DNA of 50,118 bases from Sciscionella sediminilitoris (GTDB lineage Bacteria > Actinomycetota > Actinomycetes > Mycobacteriales > Pseudonocardiaceae): contig NZ_JALM01000037.1 of NCBI RefSeq assembly GCF_000737195.2, positions 1 through 50,118 of the forward strand, written 5' to 3'. Shown piece by piece: positions 7,977 through 16,923 of this stretch. The notes beneath the pieces were generated by a model. That model was not told the origin of the DNA. It did no database searches and saw nothing but the letters and a program-made list of their open reading frames with translations. Positions within the stretch are counted from its first letter, which is position 1. Each line of letters starts with the position of its first letter. The position numbers were made by a program, and so were the translations under genes.

Positions 7977-9214
7977 GTGGGAACGAAGAAGAACCCAAGG
8001 TTCCTTCCGAAGAAGAACTGGCCGAGATGAGCCGGGACGAGCTCGTCGAGCTCGGCGCCAAGCTCGACGGGGTCGAGCTGGTCGACTACAACGACCCGTG
8101 GCCGGTCAAGGGCACTCGCGCGGAGAAGCGTTCCGAGCGGCTCGTGGCCATGTGGTTCGGGATCGGCGCGCTCGCCGCCGCGCTGTTCTTCGTCGTGTTC
8201 CTCTGGTGGCCGTGGCAGTACGCCGAGCCGGGGCACCAGTTCCTGTACAGCCTTTACACCCCGCTCGTCGGCCTGACGCTGGGCATCGCGGTGCTCTCGC
8301 TCGGCATCGGCGCGCTCGTCTACACCAAGCGGTTCATCCCGCACGAGCTCGCCGTGCAGCAGCGGCACGACGGCCGCTCCGGGGAGGTGGACCGGCAGAC
8401 GGTCCTCGCCGAACTCGCGGACGCGGGCAACCGGAGCACGATCGCGCGCCGCTCGCTGGTCAAGACCGCGGGCGGTACCGCGGTGGGCATCCTCGGCATC
8501 GGTGCGCTGATCCTGCCGCTCGGCGGGCTCATCAAGAACCCGTGGGCGAAGTCGCACACCGATCCGAAGGACACGCTGCGCTGGACCGGATGGCGCGAGG
8601 ACAGCAAGGCCAAGACCGTGTTCCTGCGCAAGGACAACGGCAAGCCCGACCAGATCGAGCTGGTCCGCCCCGGCGACATGGACGCGGGCGGCATGCAGAC
8701 GGTGTACCCGCTGCACGTGCCGAACGAGCTCAAGCAGAAGGTGCTCGAGGCGCAGAACGATCCCGAGAAGCTGCGCGCGGTGCTGATGCGCGAGGACACC
8801 ACCGATCACCGGGTGCGCGAGGAGGCGGAGAAGCTCTGGGAGGAGAACAAGGAGCAGCTGCACCGCGTCGACACCCCGGTCATGCTGATCCGGCTGCGCA
8901 GTTCGGACGCGCGGAAGGTGATCAAGCGCAAGGGCCAGGAGAACTTCAACTACGGCGACTTCTACGCGTACACCAAGATCTGCAGCCACCTCGGCTGTCC
9001 GACCTCGCTGTACGAGCAGCAGACGAACCGCATTCTCTGCCCGTGCCACCAGTCGCAGTTCAACGCGCTGGAGTACGCGAAACCGATCTTCGGCCCAGCG
9101 GCCCGCGCGCTGGCGCAATTGCCCATCGACGTCGACCCGGAGACCGGTTACCTGTACGCGAAGGGTGACTTCATCGAGCCGGTCGGCCCGGCATACTGGG
9201 AGCGGAGGCCATGA
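7973..9214 (+). CDS. qcrA: Rieske iron-sulfur subunit of the bc complex
   Basis: A 413-aa actinobacterial-type Rieske protein, longer than proteobacterial forms. Three predicted helices lie at about residues 57-80, 92-117 and 166-185; a twin-arginine-like ARRSLVK precedes the third. The soluble C-terminal domain carries the [2Fe-2S] ligand motifs CSHLGC (about residue 337) and CPCHQSQF. It oxidises menaquinol at the Qo site and passes electrons to QcrC. Start and stop overlap qcrC and qcrB by 4 nt each, implying translational coupling. Confidence 0.96.
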   Translation: MSGNEEEPKVPSEEELAEMSRDELVELGAKLDGVELVDYNDPWPVKGTRAEKRSERLVAMWFGIGALAAALFFVVFLWWPWQYAEPGHQFLYSLYTPLVGLTLGIAVLSLGIGALVYTKRFIPHELAVQQRHDGRSGEVDRQTVLAELADAGNRSTIARRSLVKTAGGTAVGILGIGALILPLGGLIKNPWAKSHTDPKDTLRWTGWREDSKAKTVFLRKDNGKPDQIELVRPGDMDAGGMQTVYPLHVPNELKQKVLEAQNDPEKLRAVLMREDTTDHRVREEAEKLWEENKEQLHRVDTPVMLIRLRSSDARKVIKRKGQENFNYGDFYAYTKICSHLGCPTSLYEQQTNRILCPCHQSQFNALEYAKPIFGPAARALAQLPIDVDPETGYLYAKGDFIEPVGPAYWERRP

Positions 9215-10884
9215 GCTCACTGACCACCCCGACGAAGACAGCTGGGGTCGCGCTGAAGCAGGCGGGCAAGGCCGCCGATGAGCTGGACAGCAGGCTGACC
9301 CTGGCCAAGGGGATGCGCCGCCAGCTGAACAAGGTCTTCCCGACGCACTGGTCGTTCATGCTCGGCGAAGTGGCGCTGTACTCCTTCATCATCCTGCTGC
9401 TCTCCGGCACCTACCTGGCGCTGTTCTTCGACCCCTCGATGCAGGAGGTCACCTACAACGGCTCGTTCACGGGCCTGCGTGGCGTGGACATGTCGCGGGC
9501 CTACGAGTCCACCCTGAACATCAGCTTCGATGTGCGCGGCGGGCTGTTCGTGCGGCAGCTGCACCACTGGGCGGCACTGCTGTTCGTGGCCTCGATGGTG
9601 GCGCACCTGTGCCGGATCTTCTTCACCGGCGCGTTCCGCCGCCCGCGTGAAACGAACTGGTTCGTGGGCGCGCTGCTGCTGGTCATCGGCATGTTCGAGG
9701 GCTTCACCGGGTACTCCCTGCCGGACGACCTGCTCTCCGGCATCGGTGTCCGCGCCGCGGTCTCCGGCGGCATCCTGAGTGTGCCGCTGATCGGCACCTG
9801 GCTGCACTGGCTGATCTTCGGCGGTGAGTTCCCCGGCCAGGACTTCATCCCGCGCTTCTACACGATCCACATCCTGGTCTTCCCGGGCATCCTGCTCGGC
9901 CTGATCGCGGTCCACCTGGCGCTGGTCTGGTACCAGAAGCACACCCAGTTCCCCGGGGTGCGCCGCAAGGAGAACAACGTGGTCGGCGTGCGCATCATGC
10001 CGGTGTTCGCGGCCAAGGGCGGTTCGTTCTTCGCGGTCGTGCTCGGCGTGCTCGCCATCATGAGCGGGATCTTCCAGATCAACCCGGTCTGGAACATCGG
10101 CCCGTACTCGACCGGCAAGGTGTCCGCTGGTTCGCAGCCCGACTGGTACATGGCCTGGTTCGACGGCCTGCTGCGCATCTGGCCGGACTGGGAGATCTAT
10201 CTCGGGAACTACACGATTCCCGCGGTGTTCCCCGGACTGGTCGTGATCGGCCTCGTGATCGGGCTGACGGTCATGTATCCGGTCATCGAACGCAAGCTGT
10301 CCAAGGACAACGCGCACCACAACCTGTTGCAGCGGCCGAGGGACGCGCCGGTACGGACCGCACTCGGGGCATTGGCCATCACCTTCTACGCGGTGATGTT
10401 CATTTCCTGCGCGAACGACATCATCGCGTTCAAGTTCGACATCTCGCTGAACGCGATGACCTGGGGCGGGCGCATCCTGCTGCTGATCGGTCCGCCGATC
10501 GCCTACTGGGTGACCTATCGGATCTGCCTCGGCCTGCAGCGCTCCGACCGGGCGGTGCTCGAGCACGGGATCGAGACCGGGATCATCAAGCGGCTGCCGC
10601 ACGGCGAGTTCATCGAGGTGCACCAGCCGCTCGGCGGAACCGATGAGCACGGGCACGCGATCCCGCTCGAATACCAGGGCGCCTCGGTTCCCAAGAAGAT
10701 GAACGAGCTGGGTTACACCGGTAAGGGCATCTCCGGGATCTGGCGGGCCGCGGACCTGCCGGAGGAGACGGCCGCGCTCGAGCGGGCCCGTGCCGAACAG
10801 CATGAGCACACCGAGAACGGCCACTCCGGGAACGGGCAGTCCGAGTCCGAGTCGGAACAACTCTCCGGCCGGTCCACCGAATAG
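9211..10884 (+). CDS. qcrB: Cytochrome b subunit of the bc complex
   Basis: A 557-aa cytochrome b forming the quinol-oxidising core. Haem-ligand histidines lie in [19 protein letters not shown] and [25 protein letters not shown]. The Qo loop reads PDWY ([15 protein letters not shown]), the actinobacterial version of PEWY. The hydrophilic C-terminal tail ends in an acidic, Glu/Ser-rich stretch. Its mycobacterial homologue is the target of imidazopyridine inhibitors such as Q203. It is last in the operon and followed by hairpins. Confidence 0.96.
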   Translation: MSSLTTPTKTAGVALKQAGKAADELDSRLTLAKGMRRQLNKVFPTHWSFMLGEVALYSFIILLLSGTYLALFFDPSMQEVTYNGSFTGLRGVDMSRAYESTLNISFDVRGGLFVRQLHHWAALLFVASMVAHLCRIFFTGAFRRPRETNWFVGALLLVIGMFEGFTGYSLPDDLLSGIGVRAAVSGGILSVPLIGTWLHWLIFGGEFPGQDFIPRFYTIHILVFPGILLGLIAVHLALVWYQKHTQFPGVRRKENNVVGVRIMPVFAAKGGSFFAVVLGVLAIMSGIFQINPVWNIGPYSTGKVSAGSQPDWYMAWFDGLLRIWPDWEIYLGNYTIPAVFPGLVVIGLVIGLTVMYPVIERKLSKDNAHHNLLQRPRDAPVRTALGALAITFYAVMFISCANDIIAFKFDISLNAMTWGGRILLLIGPPIAYWVTYRICLGLQRSDRAVLEHGIETGIIKRLPHGEFIEVHQPLGGTDEHGHAIPLEYQGASVPKKMNELGYTGKGISGIWRAADLPEETAALERARAEQHEHTENGHSGNGQSESESEQLSGRSTE

Positions 10885-10970
10885 CCGGAGAGCGCCAACC
10901 GAAAAGAAGACCGAATCGGCCTCGGGTCGGGTGTCAGACGCCCGATTCGAGGCCGATTTCGAAACTGGAC
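10861..10970. terminator. Terminator region after qcrB
   Basis: Two stems: CTCTCCGGC/GCCGGAGAG (10861-10869 with 10884-10892) around the qcrB stop, then a long imperfect stem at about 10911-10970 in which CGAATCGGCCTCG pairs with CGAGGCCGATTTCG. The second also covers the 3' end of the opposite gene, so it may terminate both. Confidence 0.65.
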
Positions 10971-11221
10971 TCCGCATCGGAGTTCGAGTACGAGCGGAAC
11001 GCGATGTGCGTGTCGGTGTCCAGCACCCCGTGCACCTTGCTGATCCTGCCCGGCACGAGCGCGGCCAGCTGCTCGTGTTCGGCGACCTTGACGATCGCGA
11101 TCAGGTCGACCGCGCCCGCGCACGAGTACACCTCGTAGACCCCGTCGATATCGGCGATCGCTTGCGCCGCTTCCGGAAGCACATCGGCCTCGGTGTTGAT
11201 GAGCACGAACGCGGTGATCAC
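10934..11221 (-). CDS. Stand-alone Lrp/AsnC ligand-binding (RAM) domain protein
   Basis: A 95-aa alpha/beta protein equal to the effector-binding half of Lrp/AsnC regulators with no helix-turn-helix (ITAFVLINTEADVLPEAAQAIADIDGVYEVYSC... at the start). Such proteins form oligomers that bind amino acids or related ligands. The GTG start overlaps the stop of the TetR gene (GTGA) and has its own GAGGAGGAG site, so it is coupled to that regulator. Its ligand and its link to the TetR/MFS pair are unknown. Confidence 0.8.
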   Translation of the reverse strand: MITAFVLINTEADVLPEAAQAIADIDGVYEVYSCAGAVDLIAIVKVAEHEQLAALVPGRISKVHGVLDTDTHIAFRSYSNSDAESSFEIGLESGV

Positions 11222-11835
11222 TGTTCTCCTCCTCGCTTCGGGCGATGCCCGGTCTGGATTCCTGCTGTCCCGGATCGCCCCTGCTGATCCGCATCGCAGC
11301 CTAGCGGCTCGGTGCCGCGCAGCAGCACGTCGACGAGCACGTCGAAATCCGGTGCGGGGCTCGGCTGATAGTGCTCGTTCTGTTCCGCGGCGACCCAGCC
11401 GATGATGGCCGAGCTGTACACGTGCCAGTACTGCTCGGCACGGTCCTCGGGCACCCCGCCGAGCCGGAAGGCCTCGACCACGGCGGCCTGCACCTCGGGC
11501 GGGCCGGTGTGCCGGTGCGGGCCATTGAGCAGCCGCACCGCGAATCCCGGAATCTCGCGCAGCCCTTCGCGCATCCGGTAGGCGTATTCCACCAGCCAGT
11601 CGCGCCAGTCCGCCGGGGTCGGCAGGGTGTCGGCACGCAGCCTGCGGCTGTGCTCCGCGGCGACCAGGTCGAGCAGCTGCTCCCGGTCGCGCACCCAGCG
11701 ATACAGCGCCGAGGGAGCCACATCCAGTTCGGCGGCGACGGCCTGCATCGTGAGCTGGTCCGGGTGTTTCGGAATGGCGACCGCGAGGATCCGCTCCATG
11801 CTCAACCGCGCCGGGCGTCCGCGTTTCGTCACCAC
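11218..11835 (-). CDS. TetR-family transcriptional regulator
   Basis: A 205-aa regulator with an N-terminal TetR helix-turn-helix (MQAVAAELDVAPSALYRWVRDREQLLDLV) and a variable ligand-binding C-terminal domain. GTG at 11835 lies 6 nt after TACAGT (11847-11842 on this strand), so a leaderless start is likely. It is divergent from the MFS exporter, and a 7-7-7 palindrome in the shared spacer is the likely operator. It probably represses both itself and the exporter. The stop overlaps the Lrp-like gene. Confidence 0.85.
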   Translation of the reverse strand: MVTKRGRPARLSMERILAVAIPKHPDQLTMQAVAAELDVAPSALYRWVRDREQLLDLVAAEHSRRLRADTLPTPADWRDWLVEYAYRMREGLREIPGFAVRLLNGPHRHTGPPEVQAAVVEAFRLGGVPEDRAEQYWHVYSSAIIGWVAAEQNEHYQPSPAPDFDVLVDVLLRGTEPLGCDADQQGRSGTAGIQTGHRPKRGGEQ

Positions 11836-11867
11836 GTCAGCACTGTAGTCGCCTGGTGCTCGAGCTA

Positions 11868-11888
11868 TTAGTGAAAGGTCATCACTAA
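11868..11888. promoter_or_regulatory. Likely TetR operator
   Basis: A perfect inverted repeat TTAGTGA-N7-TCACTAA in the tetR/MFS divergent spacer, centred about 43 bp upstream of the presumed tetR transcript start, in its -35 region. Its position suggests autoregulation and repression of the exporter. Confidence 0.65.
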
Positions 11889-11893
11889 ATATG

Positions 11894-11912
11894 TTAGGTT
11901 AGGTTCACCTAA
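11894..11912 (+). promoter_or_regulatory. Iron box (DtxR/IdeR type)
   Basis: TTAGGTTAGGTTCACCTAA matches 17 of 19 positions of the DtxR/IdeR consensus TTAGGTTAGGCTAACCTAA. It lies 5 bp beyond the TetR operator and just upstream of the exporter ribosome-binding site, overlapping or following a possible -10 (TATGTT, 11890-11895). Repression by iron-loaded DtxR/IdeR is the natural reading. Confidence 0.7.
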
Positions 11913-11933
11913 TTCAGGATGGAGGGAAACTGG

Positions 11934-13274
11934 GTGGACCGGAACGAGAAACGCGTGGTCACGCTGGCCTGTCTGATCGCCTTCGTGGTGATCCTCGATG
12001 CGACCATCGTCGCGGTCGCGTTGCCGCGGATCCGCGTGGAACTGGGGTTCGGTGCGACCGGAATCGCCTGGGTGGTGAACGCCTACACGCTGGTGTTCGC
12101 CGGATTTCAGCTGTTCGGCGGGCGCTGTGTGGATGTGTTCGGGGTGCGCCGGATGCTCGGCTGGGGGCTGGGCCTGTTCGCGCTGGGCAGCGTGGCGGCC
12201 GGGCTGGCTCCGAGCGCCTGGCTGCTGCTGGCCGCCCGCGCGGTGCAGGGGCTCGGTGGCGCGCTGCTGATCCCCGCCTCGGTCGCGGCGATCACGCGGG
12301 CGCTCCCGGACGGCCCGCGCAGGGCCTCGGCACTGGCCATGTGGAGCATGATCGGCGCGCTCGGCAGTGCCTCGGGAACCGTGCTCGGCGGGGTACTCAC
12401 CGAGGTGGCGGGCTGGCGACTGGTGTTCCTGATCAACGTGCCGTTCGTGCTGCTCGCCGCGCTGCTCACACCCGCGGCCGCGGGACGCGCGCCGGGCGGC
12501 AGGCGGCCGGGACTCGACCTGCCCGCGGCGGTGCTGGTGACCGCCGGGCTGAGCCTGGTGGTGGACGCGATCATCGCCGCCGACTGGCTGCCCGGCGTCC
12601 TCGGCGTGCTCGCGCTGGTGGCGTTCCTGGGCTACGAATGGCGCCTGGCACGCGAGCCGATGCTGCCGCTCGGGCTGCTGCGGGTGCGTACCGTGGCCGG
12701 GGCGAACCTGACGATGTTCGCGATCGGGCTCGGTTTCTTCGCCACCCCGGTGCTGCTCTCGCTCTACCTGCAGGGCGTGCTGGGCTATCCACCGCTGCAG
12801 GCCGGGCTGGCCTTCGTGCCCTCCGCGGTGGCCACGGTGCTCGGTGGCCGGATCGCGGGCAAGGCGACCTCCCGGTTCGGGGCCCGGCCCACCGCGGTCA
12901 CCGGGCTCGCCGTCGCCGTGCTCGGCTTCGCCACGCTCGCCCTGTTCGCCACCGCGTCCACGTCCTATGCGCTCGGGATCGCGCTGCCGGTGGTGCTGCT
13001 CGGTTTCGGGATCGGCCTCTGTTTCACCCCGCTGACCGTGGTGGCCACCCGCGGGGTCGGCGCGGACCGCGGCGGGATCGCGGCCGGGCTGCTCAACACG
13101 ACACGGCAGTGCAGCGGGGCGGCCGGGATCGCCATCCTGACCGCGGCCAGCACCGGGCCCGGTTTTCCGAGCGCGTTCGCGCTCACCGCCTGCGCCGCCC
13201 TGGCCGCGGTGCTGCTCGCGGCGACCCTGTTGCCACGGGAGCAACGGATCAGTGCGCGGCCCGTGCCTTCGTGA
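11934..13274 (+). CDS. MFS multidrug/siderophore-type exporter, DHA2-like
   Basis: A 446-aa major-facilitator transporter of the drug:H+ antiporter group, with about 12-14 predicted helices. Motifs include LDATIVAVALPRI in helix 1 and motif-C-like GSASGTVLGGVL. GTG 11934 is preferred because GGAGGG lies 7 nt upstream; the earlier ATG at 11919 overlaps that site. The promoter holds a TetR operator and an iron box, so export of a siderophore or an iron-linked metabolite is plausible, but substrate is inference. The 3' end overlaps the convergent nuclease gene by 26 bp. Confidence 0.85.
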   Translation: MDRNEKRVVTLACLIAFVVILDATIVAVALPRIRVELGFGATGIAWVVNAYTLVFAGFQLFGGRCVDVFGVRRMLGWGLGLFALGSVAAGLAPSAWLLLAARAVQGLGGALLIPASVAAITRALPDGPRRASALAMWSMIGALGSASGTVLGGVLTEVAGWRLVFLINVPFVLLAALLTPAAAGRAPGGRRPGLDLPAAVLVTAGLSLVVDAIIAADWLPGVLGVLALVAFLGYEWRLAREPMLPLGLLRVRTVAGANLTMFAIGLGFFATPVLLSLYLQGVLGYPPLQAGLAFVPSAVATVLGGRIAGKATSRFGARPTAVTGLAVAVLGFATLALFATASTSYALGIALPVVLLGFGIGLCFTPLTVVATRGVGADRGGIAAGLLNTTRQCSGAAGIAILTAASTGPGFPSAFALTACAALAAVLLAATLLPREQRISARPVPS

Positions 13275-14925
13275 CGAACCCGCGCCAGCTGCCCGCCGCC
13301 CCGGACGGCGAACACCAGGGACGGCTGGTGCGCACCAGCCGCACCCCGTCGGATTCGAGCCAGCCGAGCAGCGCCAGTGCCTCTTCCCGGGGCGCTCCGT
13401 GCAGCGGATCCTCCCCGGCGAGCACGGTCTCCGCGGAGACGAGCAGGGCCTCGACGACCGGCATCGGGGCGACCCCGCGCGGTGCGGTGCCCGCGTTGGC
13501 CAGCCTGCCGTGCCGGATCACCGCGAACTCCCAGCCACCGGAACCGTCCGGGGCCGCGGCCACCAGTTCCTCGATGGCGGTGAGCGCGACCAGCCGCTGG
13601 GCACTGTCCAGCGCCGCGAGCACCGAGGCGAGCCGATCCCTGCGGGTGGCCGCCTCCTCGAACCGCCGCGCTTCGGCGAGCTCACCGAGCCGCGCGGCGA
13701 GCGGATCGAGTGCGCTGCTGTCCGCCCCGCGCAGCACCGCGCGGCAGGCGAGATGGTGCTCCCGGTAGCGCTCGGTCGATTCGTGCCCCGCACAGGGCGC
13801 GGCGCAACGGCCGAGCTCGAAGGCGGCGCACGGGGAGCCGTGCGCGCCGCGGGCCGGGATACGGGTGGTGCAGGTGCGCAGTCCGGTCGCCTCGGCCAGT
13901 ACCGCGGCCGCCGTCTCGGCCTTGGCGCGCGAGGGGAACGGGCCGAAGGCGTCCGCGCGTGGCCTGCGCACCACCGACAGCCGGGGGAAGGCCTCCTCGG
14001 TGAAGGTCAGCCACCACGCGCCGTGCTGGTTGCGGGAACGGCGGTTGTAGGCGGGTTTGTGCGCGGTGATCAGGCGCAGCTCCCGGACCCGTGCCTCGAG
14101 CGGATGCGCGCACTCCACCCAGTCCACCCGCTTGGCGAGCGCGACCATTTCCCGCAGCCGGGCCCGTGTCTCACTCGCGGTGAAGTACTGCCGGACCCGG
14201 TTGCGCAGATCCCGCGCGGTGCCGACGTAGAGCACCTCATCGCCGGGACCGCGGAACAGGTAGACCCCGGGAGCGTGCGGCAGATCCCTGGCCAGGGTCC
14301 GTTTCCGCCGCTGCTTCTCGGTCACCTTCGGCAGATAGCCGAGCAACTCCTCGAGCGACTGCACACCGAGGTTGCCGACCCGTTCGAGCAGGCCGTGCAG
14401 CACGTCGACGGTGGCCCGGGCATCGGAGAGGGCACGGTGATTCGGTTCGGTCGCCGCCCCGAACAGGCGGGCGAGCGCGGACAGTTTGCAGCTCGGTGCC
14501 TCGGCGGGGGACAACACCCGGCGGGCCAGCCGCACCGTGCACAGGCTCGCCGGTTTCGGCCACGGGTACTCCTGGGCCGCGCAGGCGGCACGCAGGAAAC
14601 CGAGGTCGAACTGGGCGTTGTGCGCCACGAGCACGCTGCCCTCGGCGAACTCGAGGAAAGCGGGCAGCACCACGTCGATGCGCGGCGCCCGGCAGACCAT
14701 CGCGTCGGTGATCCCGGTGAGCGCGACCACCTGTGGCGGAATCCCACGTCCTGGATCGACCAGGGTGGCGAATTCCCCGAGCACCTCGCCGCCGCGCACC
14801 TTGACCGCGCCGATCTCGGTGATCGCGTCCGTGCCCGCCGCGCCACCCGTCGTTTCCAGGTCGAACACGCAGAATGTGGTCTCCCGTAGCGGCGTGCCCA
14901 ACTCGTCAAAACTCAGTTGCCCCAT
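13249..14925 (-). CDS. DEDDh exonuclease fused to GIY-YIG (UvrC/Cho-like) nuclease domain
   Basis: A 558-aa two-domain nuclease like mycobacterial Rv2191. Residues about 15-175 form a Pol III epsilon-type 3'-5' exonuclease (D22, E24 in FDLETTGG; HNAQFD; HRALSDARATVD). Residues about 215-310 are a GIY-YIG domain (PGVYLFRGPGDEVLYVGTARDLRNRVRQYF), followed by a UvrC-like Cys region (RCAAPCAG) and a helical tail. It probably acts in DNA repair; the exact substrate is unknown. The ATG start lies 9 nt after TAGGGT, which could be a -10 or a weak ribosome site. Conserved neighbour of the qcr genes. Confidence 0.85.
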   Translation of the reverse strand: MGQLSFDELGTPLRETTFCVFDLETTGGAAGTDAITEIGAVKVRGGEVLGEFATLVDPGRGIPPQVVALTGITDAMVCRAPRIDVVLPAFLEFAEGSVLVAHNAQFDLGFLRAACAAQEYPWPKPASLCTVRLARRVLSPAEAPSCKLSALARLFGAATEPNHRALSDARATVDVLHGLLERVGNLGVQSLEELLGYLPKVTEKQRRKRTLARDLPHAPGVYLFRGPGDEVLYVGTARDLRNRVRQYFTASETRARLREMVALAKRVDWVECAHPLEARVRELRLITAHKPAYNRRSRNQHGAWWLTFTEEAFPRLSVVRRPRADAFGPFPSRAKAETAAAVLAEATGLRTCTTRIPARGAHGSPCAAFELGRCAAPCAGHESTERYREHHLACRAVLRGADSSALDPLAARLGELAEARRFEEAATRRDRLASVLAALDSAQRLVALTAIEELVAAAPDGSGGWEFAVIRHGRLANAGTAPRGVAPMPVVEALLVSAETVLAGEDPLHGAPREEALALLGWLESDGVRLVRTSRPWCSPSGAAGSWRGFVTKARAAH

Positions 14926-14989
14926 CGCCGCAGCACCCTAGACACGGGCACCGACAACAATCGGCGAGCACGACCGGGCGCATAGCGAT

Positions 14990-15002
14990 TACCCTGGATG
15001 GG
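14990..15002 (+). promoter_or_regulatory. Leaderless promoter of the NYN protein gene
   Basis: TACCCT (14990-14995) ends 6 nt before GTG 15002; no ribosome-binding site is present. Confidence 0.5.
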
Positions 15003-16288
15003 TGGACACGCAGCAGGAGCAGCCGAACGGGGGCGTCGATGTGCCGGCGCTCGCCGCGCCACTGCGTGCCCGGCTCGCCGCGATCTGTGCCGATGCGCTC
15101 GCCGTGATCCCGCGCGGGGAGTTGTCCACCCAGGTGCGCACCGTCGCCGGATTCGCCCCGGCCAAACGGGCGAGCGCGGGGGAGTCGGTGCTGCTCGCCG
15201 CGCTCGGCGAGGGGGACCGGTTCCGCGAACTCGTGCTGGAGTGGGCGCGGGAGAACCGCCCGGACGCGCTGGAGGTCTCCGCGCCGGACCCGGTGCACGC
15301 CGCGGCCGCCGCGGTGCTCACCGCCGATCCGGCCGCCGCGCATCTGGCCGCCTTCGTGGCGATGCGCGCCGCCGATTCGAGCATGCGTGCCGAACGGGAC
15401 GGGGCGCTGGCCAAGCTCGAACGGCTCTCCGGTGAACTGGCCGAGCTACGGGCCGCCAGGACCGAGCGCGGGGACGGCAACGCCGAGGCCGACAAACTGC
15501 GCTCCCGGCTGCGCGAGAAGGGCACCCAGCTGCGGGCCGCGCGCGATGAGGCGGACGCCGCGAGTGCCGCGCTGGCCGAGGTCCGCGCGGAGGCCGAGCT
15601 CGAGGTCAAGCGGATCGCCGCGGAACGGGACGCCGAGCGCGCGCGTGCCGAGGCCGAACGGGAACGTGCCGAGACCGCGCGGCAGGAAGTGCGGGCCGCG
15701 CGCCTGGCCGCCCGCCAGGCGCGAGAGGCCGACGAGACCCGGCTCGCCCTGCTCGTCGAGACGATCGAGGGTGCCGCCGCCGGGCTGCGCGGTGAGCTCG
15801 GGATCGGGGAACTCGGGATGCGGCCCGCCGACCTCGTCGAAGGTGCGGGCATCGCGTACGGCCGCAGCACCCAGCTCCGGGATGTCGGCGCGCTGGACTC
15901 GCTGCTACGGATGCCCGCGGCGCACCTGATCGTGGACGGCTACAACGTCACCAAGACCGGGTACCCCGAACTGTCCCTCGCCGACCAGCGGGACCGGATC
16001 GCGCGCCAGCTCGCCGCGCTGGCCGCACGCACCGGGGCGGAGATCACCCTCGCGTTCGACGGTGCCGGGGTCACCGCGCACAAGGTGTGGCCGCGCGGCG
16101 TGCGGGTGCTGTTCTCCGATCCGGGGGTGCTCGCCGACGACGTGATCAAGAACCTGGTCGCGGCCGAACCGGGCGGGCGCCCGCTCGTCGTGGCGACCTC
16201 GGACAAGGACGTGGTCCGCGCGGTGCGGGGCAGGGGCGCGCATGCCGTGTCCTCCGCGGTGCTCGTCTCCCGGCTCTCCCGCGTCTGA
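15002..16288 (+). CDS. Coiled-coil protein with C-terminal NYN (PIN-like RNase) domain
   Basis: A 428-aa protein. The N-terminal region (1-130) is Ala-rich and helical. A long charged coiled coil spans about 130-250 (repeated AERDAERARAEAERERAE-like stretches). The C-terminal 120 residues form an NYN/YacP-type domain, with LIVDGYNVTK, ITLAFDGAG, DDVIKNLV and VVATSDKDV carrying the acidic metal-binding residues. NYN domains are usually ribonucleases, so an RNA-processing role is inferred. The start is leaderless GTG. A 9-bp hairpin follows. Confidence 0.8.
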   Translation: MDTQQEQPNGGVDVPALAAPLRARLAAICADALAVIPRGELSTQVRTVAGFAPAKRASAGESVLLAALGEGDRFRELVLEWARENRPDALEVSAPDPVHAAAAAVLTADPAAAHLAAFVAMRAADSSMRAERDGALAKLERLSGELAELRAARTERGDGNAEADKLRSRLREKGTQLRAARDEADAASAALAEVRAEAELEVKRIAAERDAERARAEAERERAETARQEVRAARLAARQAREADETRLALLVETIEGAAAGLRGELGIGELGMRPADLVEGAGIAYGRSTQLRDVGALDSLLRMPAAHLIVDGYNVTKTGYPELSLADQRDRIARQLAALAARTGAEITLAFDGAGVTAHKVWPRGVRVLFSDPGVLADDVIKNLVAAEPGGRPLVVATSDKDVVRAVRGRGAHAVSSAVLVSRLSRV

Positions 16289-16303
16289 GCGGTCGCTGAG
16301 CAG

Positions 16304-16325
16304 CGGGTTCCTGGTGAGGAACCCG
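16304..16325 (+). terminator. Terminator hairpin after the NYN gene
   Basis: A perfect 9-bp stem CGGGTTCCT/AGGAACCCG with a GGTG loop. It lacks a T-tract, as is common in actinobacteria. Confidence 0.6.
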
Positions 16326-16391
16326 GAACTGTCGGTGGTCGCTCCTATCGTGACGGCGGAAACACCACAAGGCCGGAACGAGGAGGACGAG

Positions 16392-16628
16392 ATGATCATC
16401 GACTGCGAGCGGTGCCCGGTCCGCGGCAAGGCGTGCGAGGACTGCGTGGTGAGCGTGCTGTTCGGCGGGCCGCCCGCCGCGGAGCCGGAAACCCCGCTCG
16501 GCGCGGGACTCGACGCGGAGCACCGGCGCGCGATCGAGGTGCTCGCCGAGGCGGGCATGGTCTCGAAAGTACGCGCGCTCCCACTGACGGTGATCGACGA
16601 ATCGGGAAAGCGACAGCGGGCCGGATAG
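16392..16628 (+). CDS. Small Cys4 protein, unknown function
   Basis: A 78-aa protein with a compact N-terminal cluster C5-x2-C8-x6-C15-x2-C18, probably a zinc-binding knuckle, then a Pro/Gly-rich linker and a helical tail (AEHRRAIEVLAEAGMVSKVRAL). The ATG start has AGGAGGACGAG immediately upstream. I do not recognise a named family. It lies between the NYN gene and the NlpC/P60 gene. Could be a DNA- or protein-binding adaptor. Confidence 0.7.
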   Translation: MIIDCERCPVRGKACEDCVVSVLFGGPPAAEPETPLGAGLDAEHRRAIEVLAEAGMVSKVRALPLTVIDESGKRQRAG

Positions 16629-16694
16629 GGTACGCGCGTTCGTCGCGTGGGAGTGTCCGTTCAGCGCAAGATCGCGACATAACCCACCCCAAGC

Positions 16695-16923
16695 TGGACG
16701 CTGCGGGGGTTGTTTCGTAACCTGTTCGAGACCTCGCGGAGGACGGTCGTCACAACGACGGCGACGCGAGTTCACCGCCGTTCGGTTGTCGGGGACCGGG
16801 TAGGCATCGGGCGCGTTCACGGCGCACCAGTCGGGCACGTTTTGTTCGTGTGTGGGACGGTGCTGGCCTCGAGCGGGTCTCGGTGTCCGCAGGCGGTCGG
16901 ATAGCCGAAGGAGTATTCCGCAC
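16695..16923 (+). promoter_or_regulatory. Promoter and about 190-nt 5' leader of the NlpC/P60 gene
   Basis: TGGACG (16695-16700), a 17-nt spacer and TAACCT (16718-16723) form a good promoter, giving a leader of about 190 nt before GTG 16924. GTAAC-N6-GAGAC (16717-16732) overlapping the -10 recalls MtrA direct-repeat sites. The leader is GC-rich with several possible stems (for example GTCGT/ACGAC near 16747-16758). I could not match it to the c-di-AMP (ydaO) riboswitch consensus known from similar genes. No protein-coding gene seen. Confidence 0.4.

Noticed and set aside
16710-16904. 64-codon frame inside the NlpC/P60 leader
   Set aside because: No ribosome-binding site, its start lies within the promoter, and the sequence has no recognisable features.
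16730-16923. c-di-AMP (ydaO) riboswitch before the NlpC/P60 gene
   Set aside because: The leader is suggestive in context, but I could not find the conserved 3' block (GACAGCTAAC-like) or the GGGTGAATC-type block, so it is reported only as an unassigned leader.
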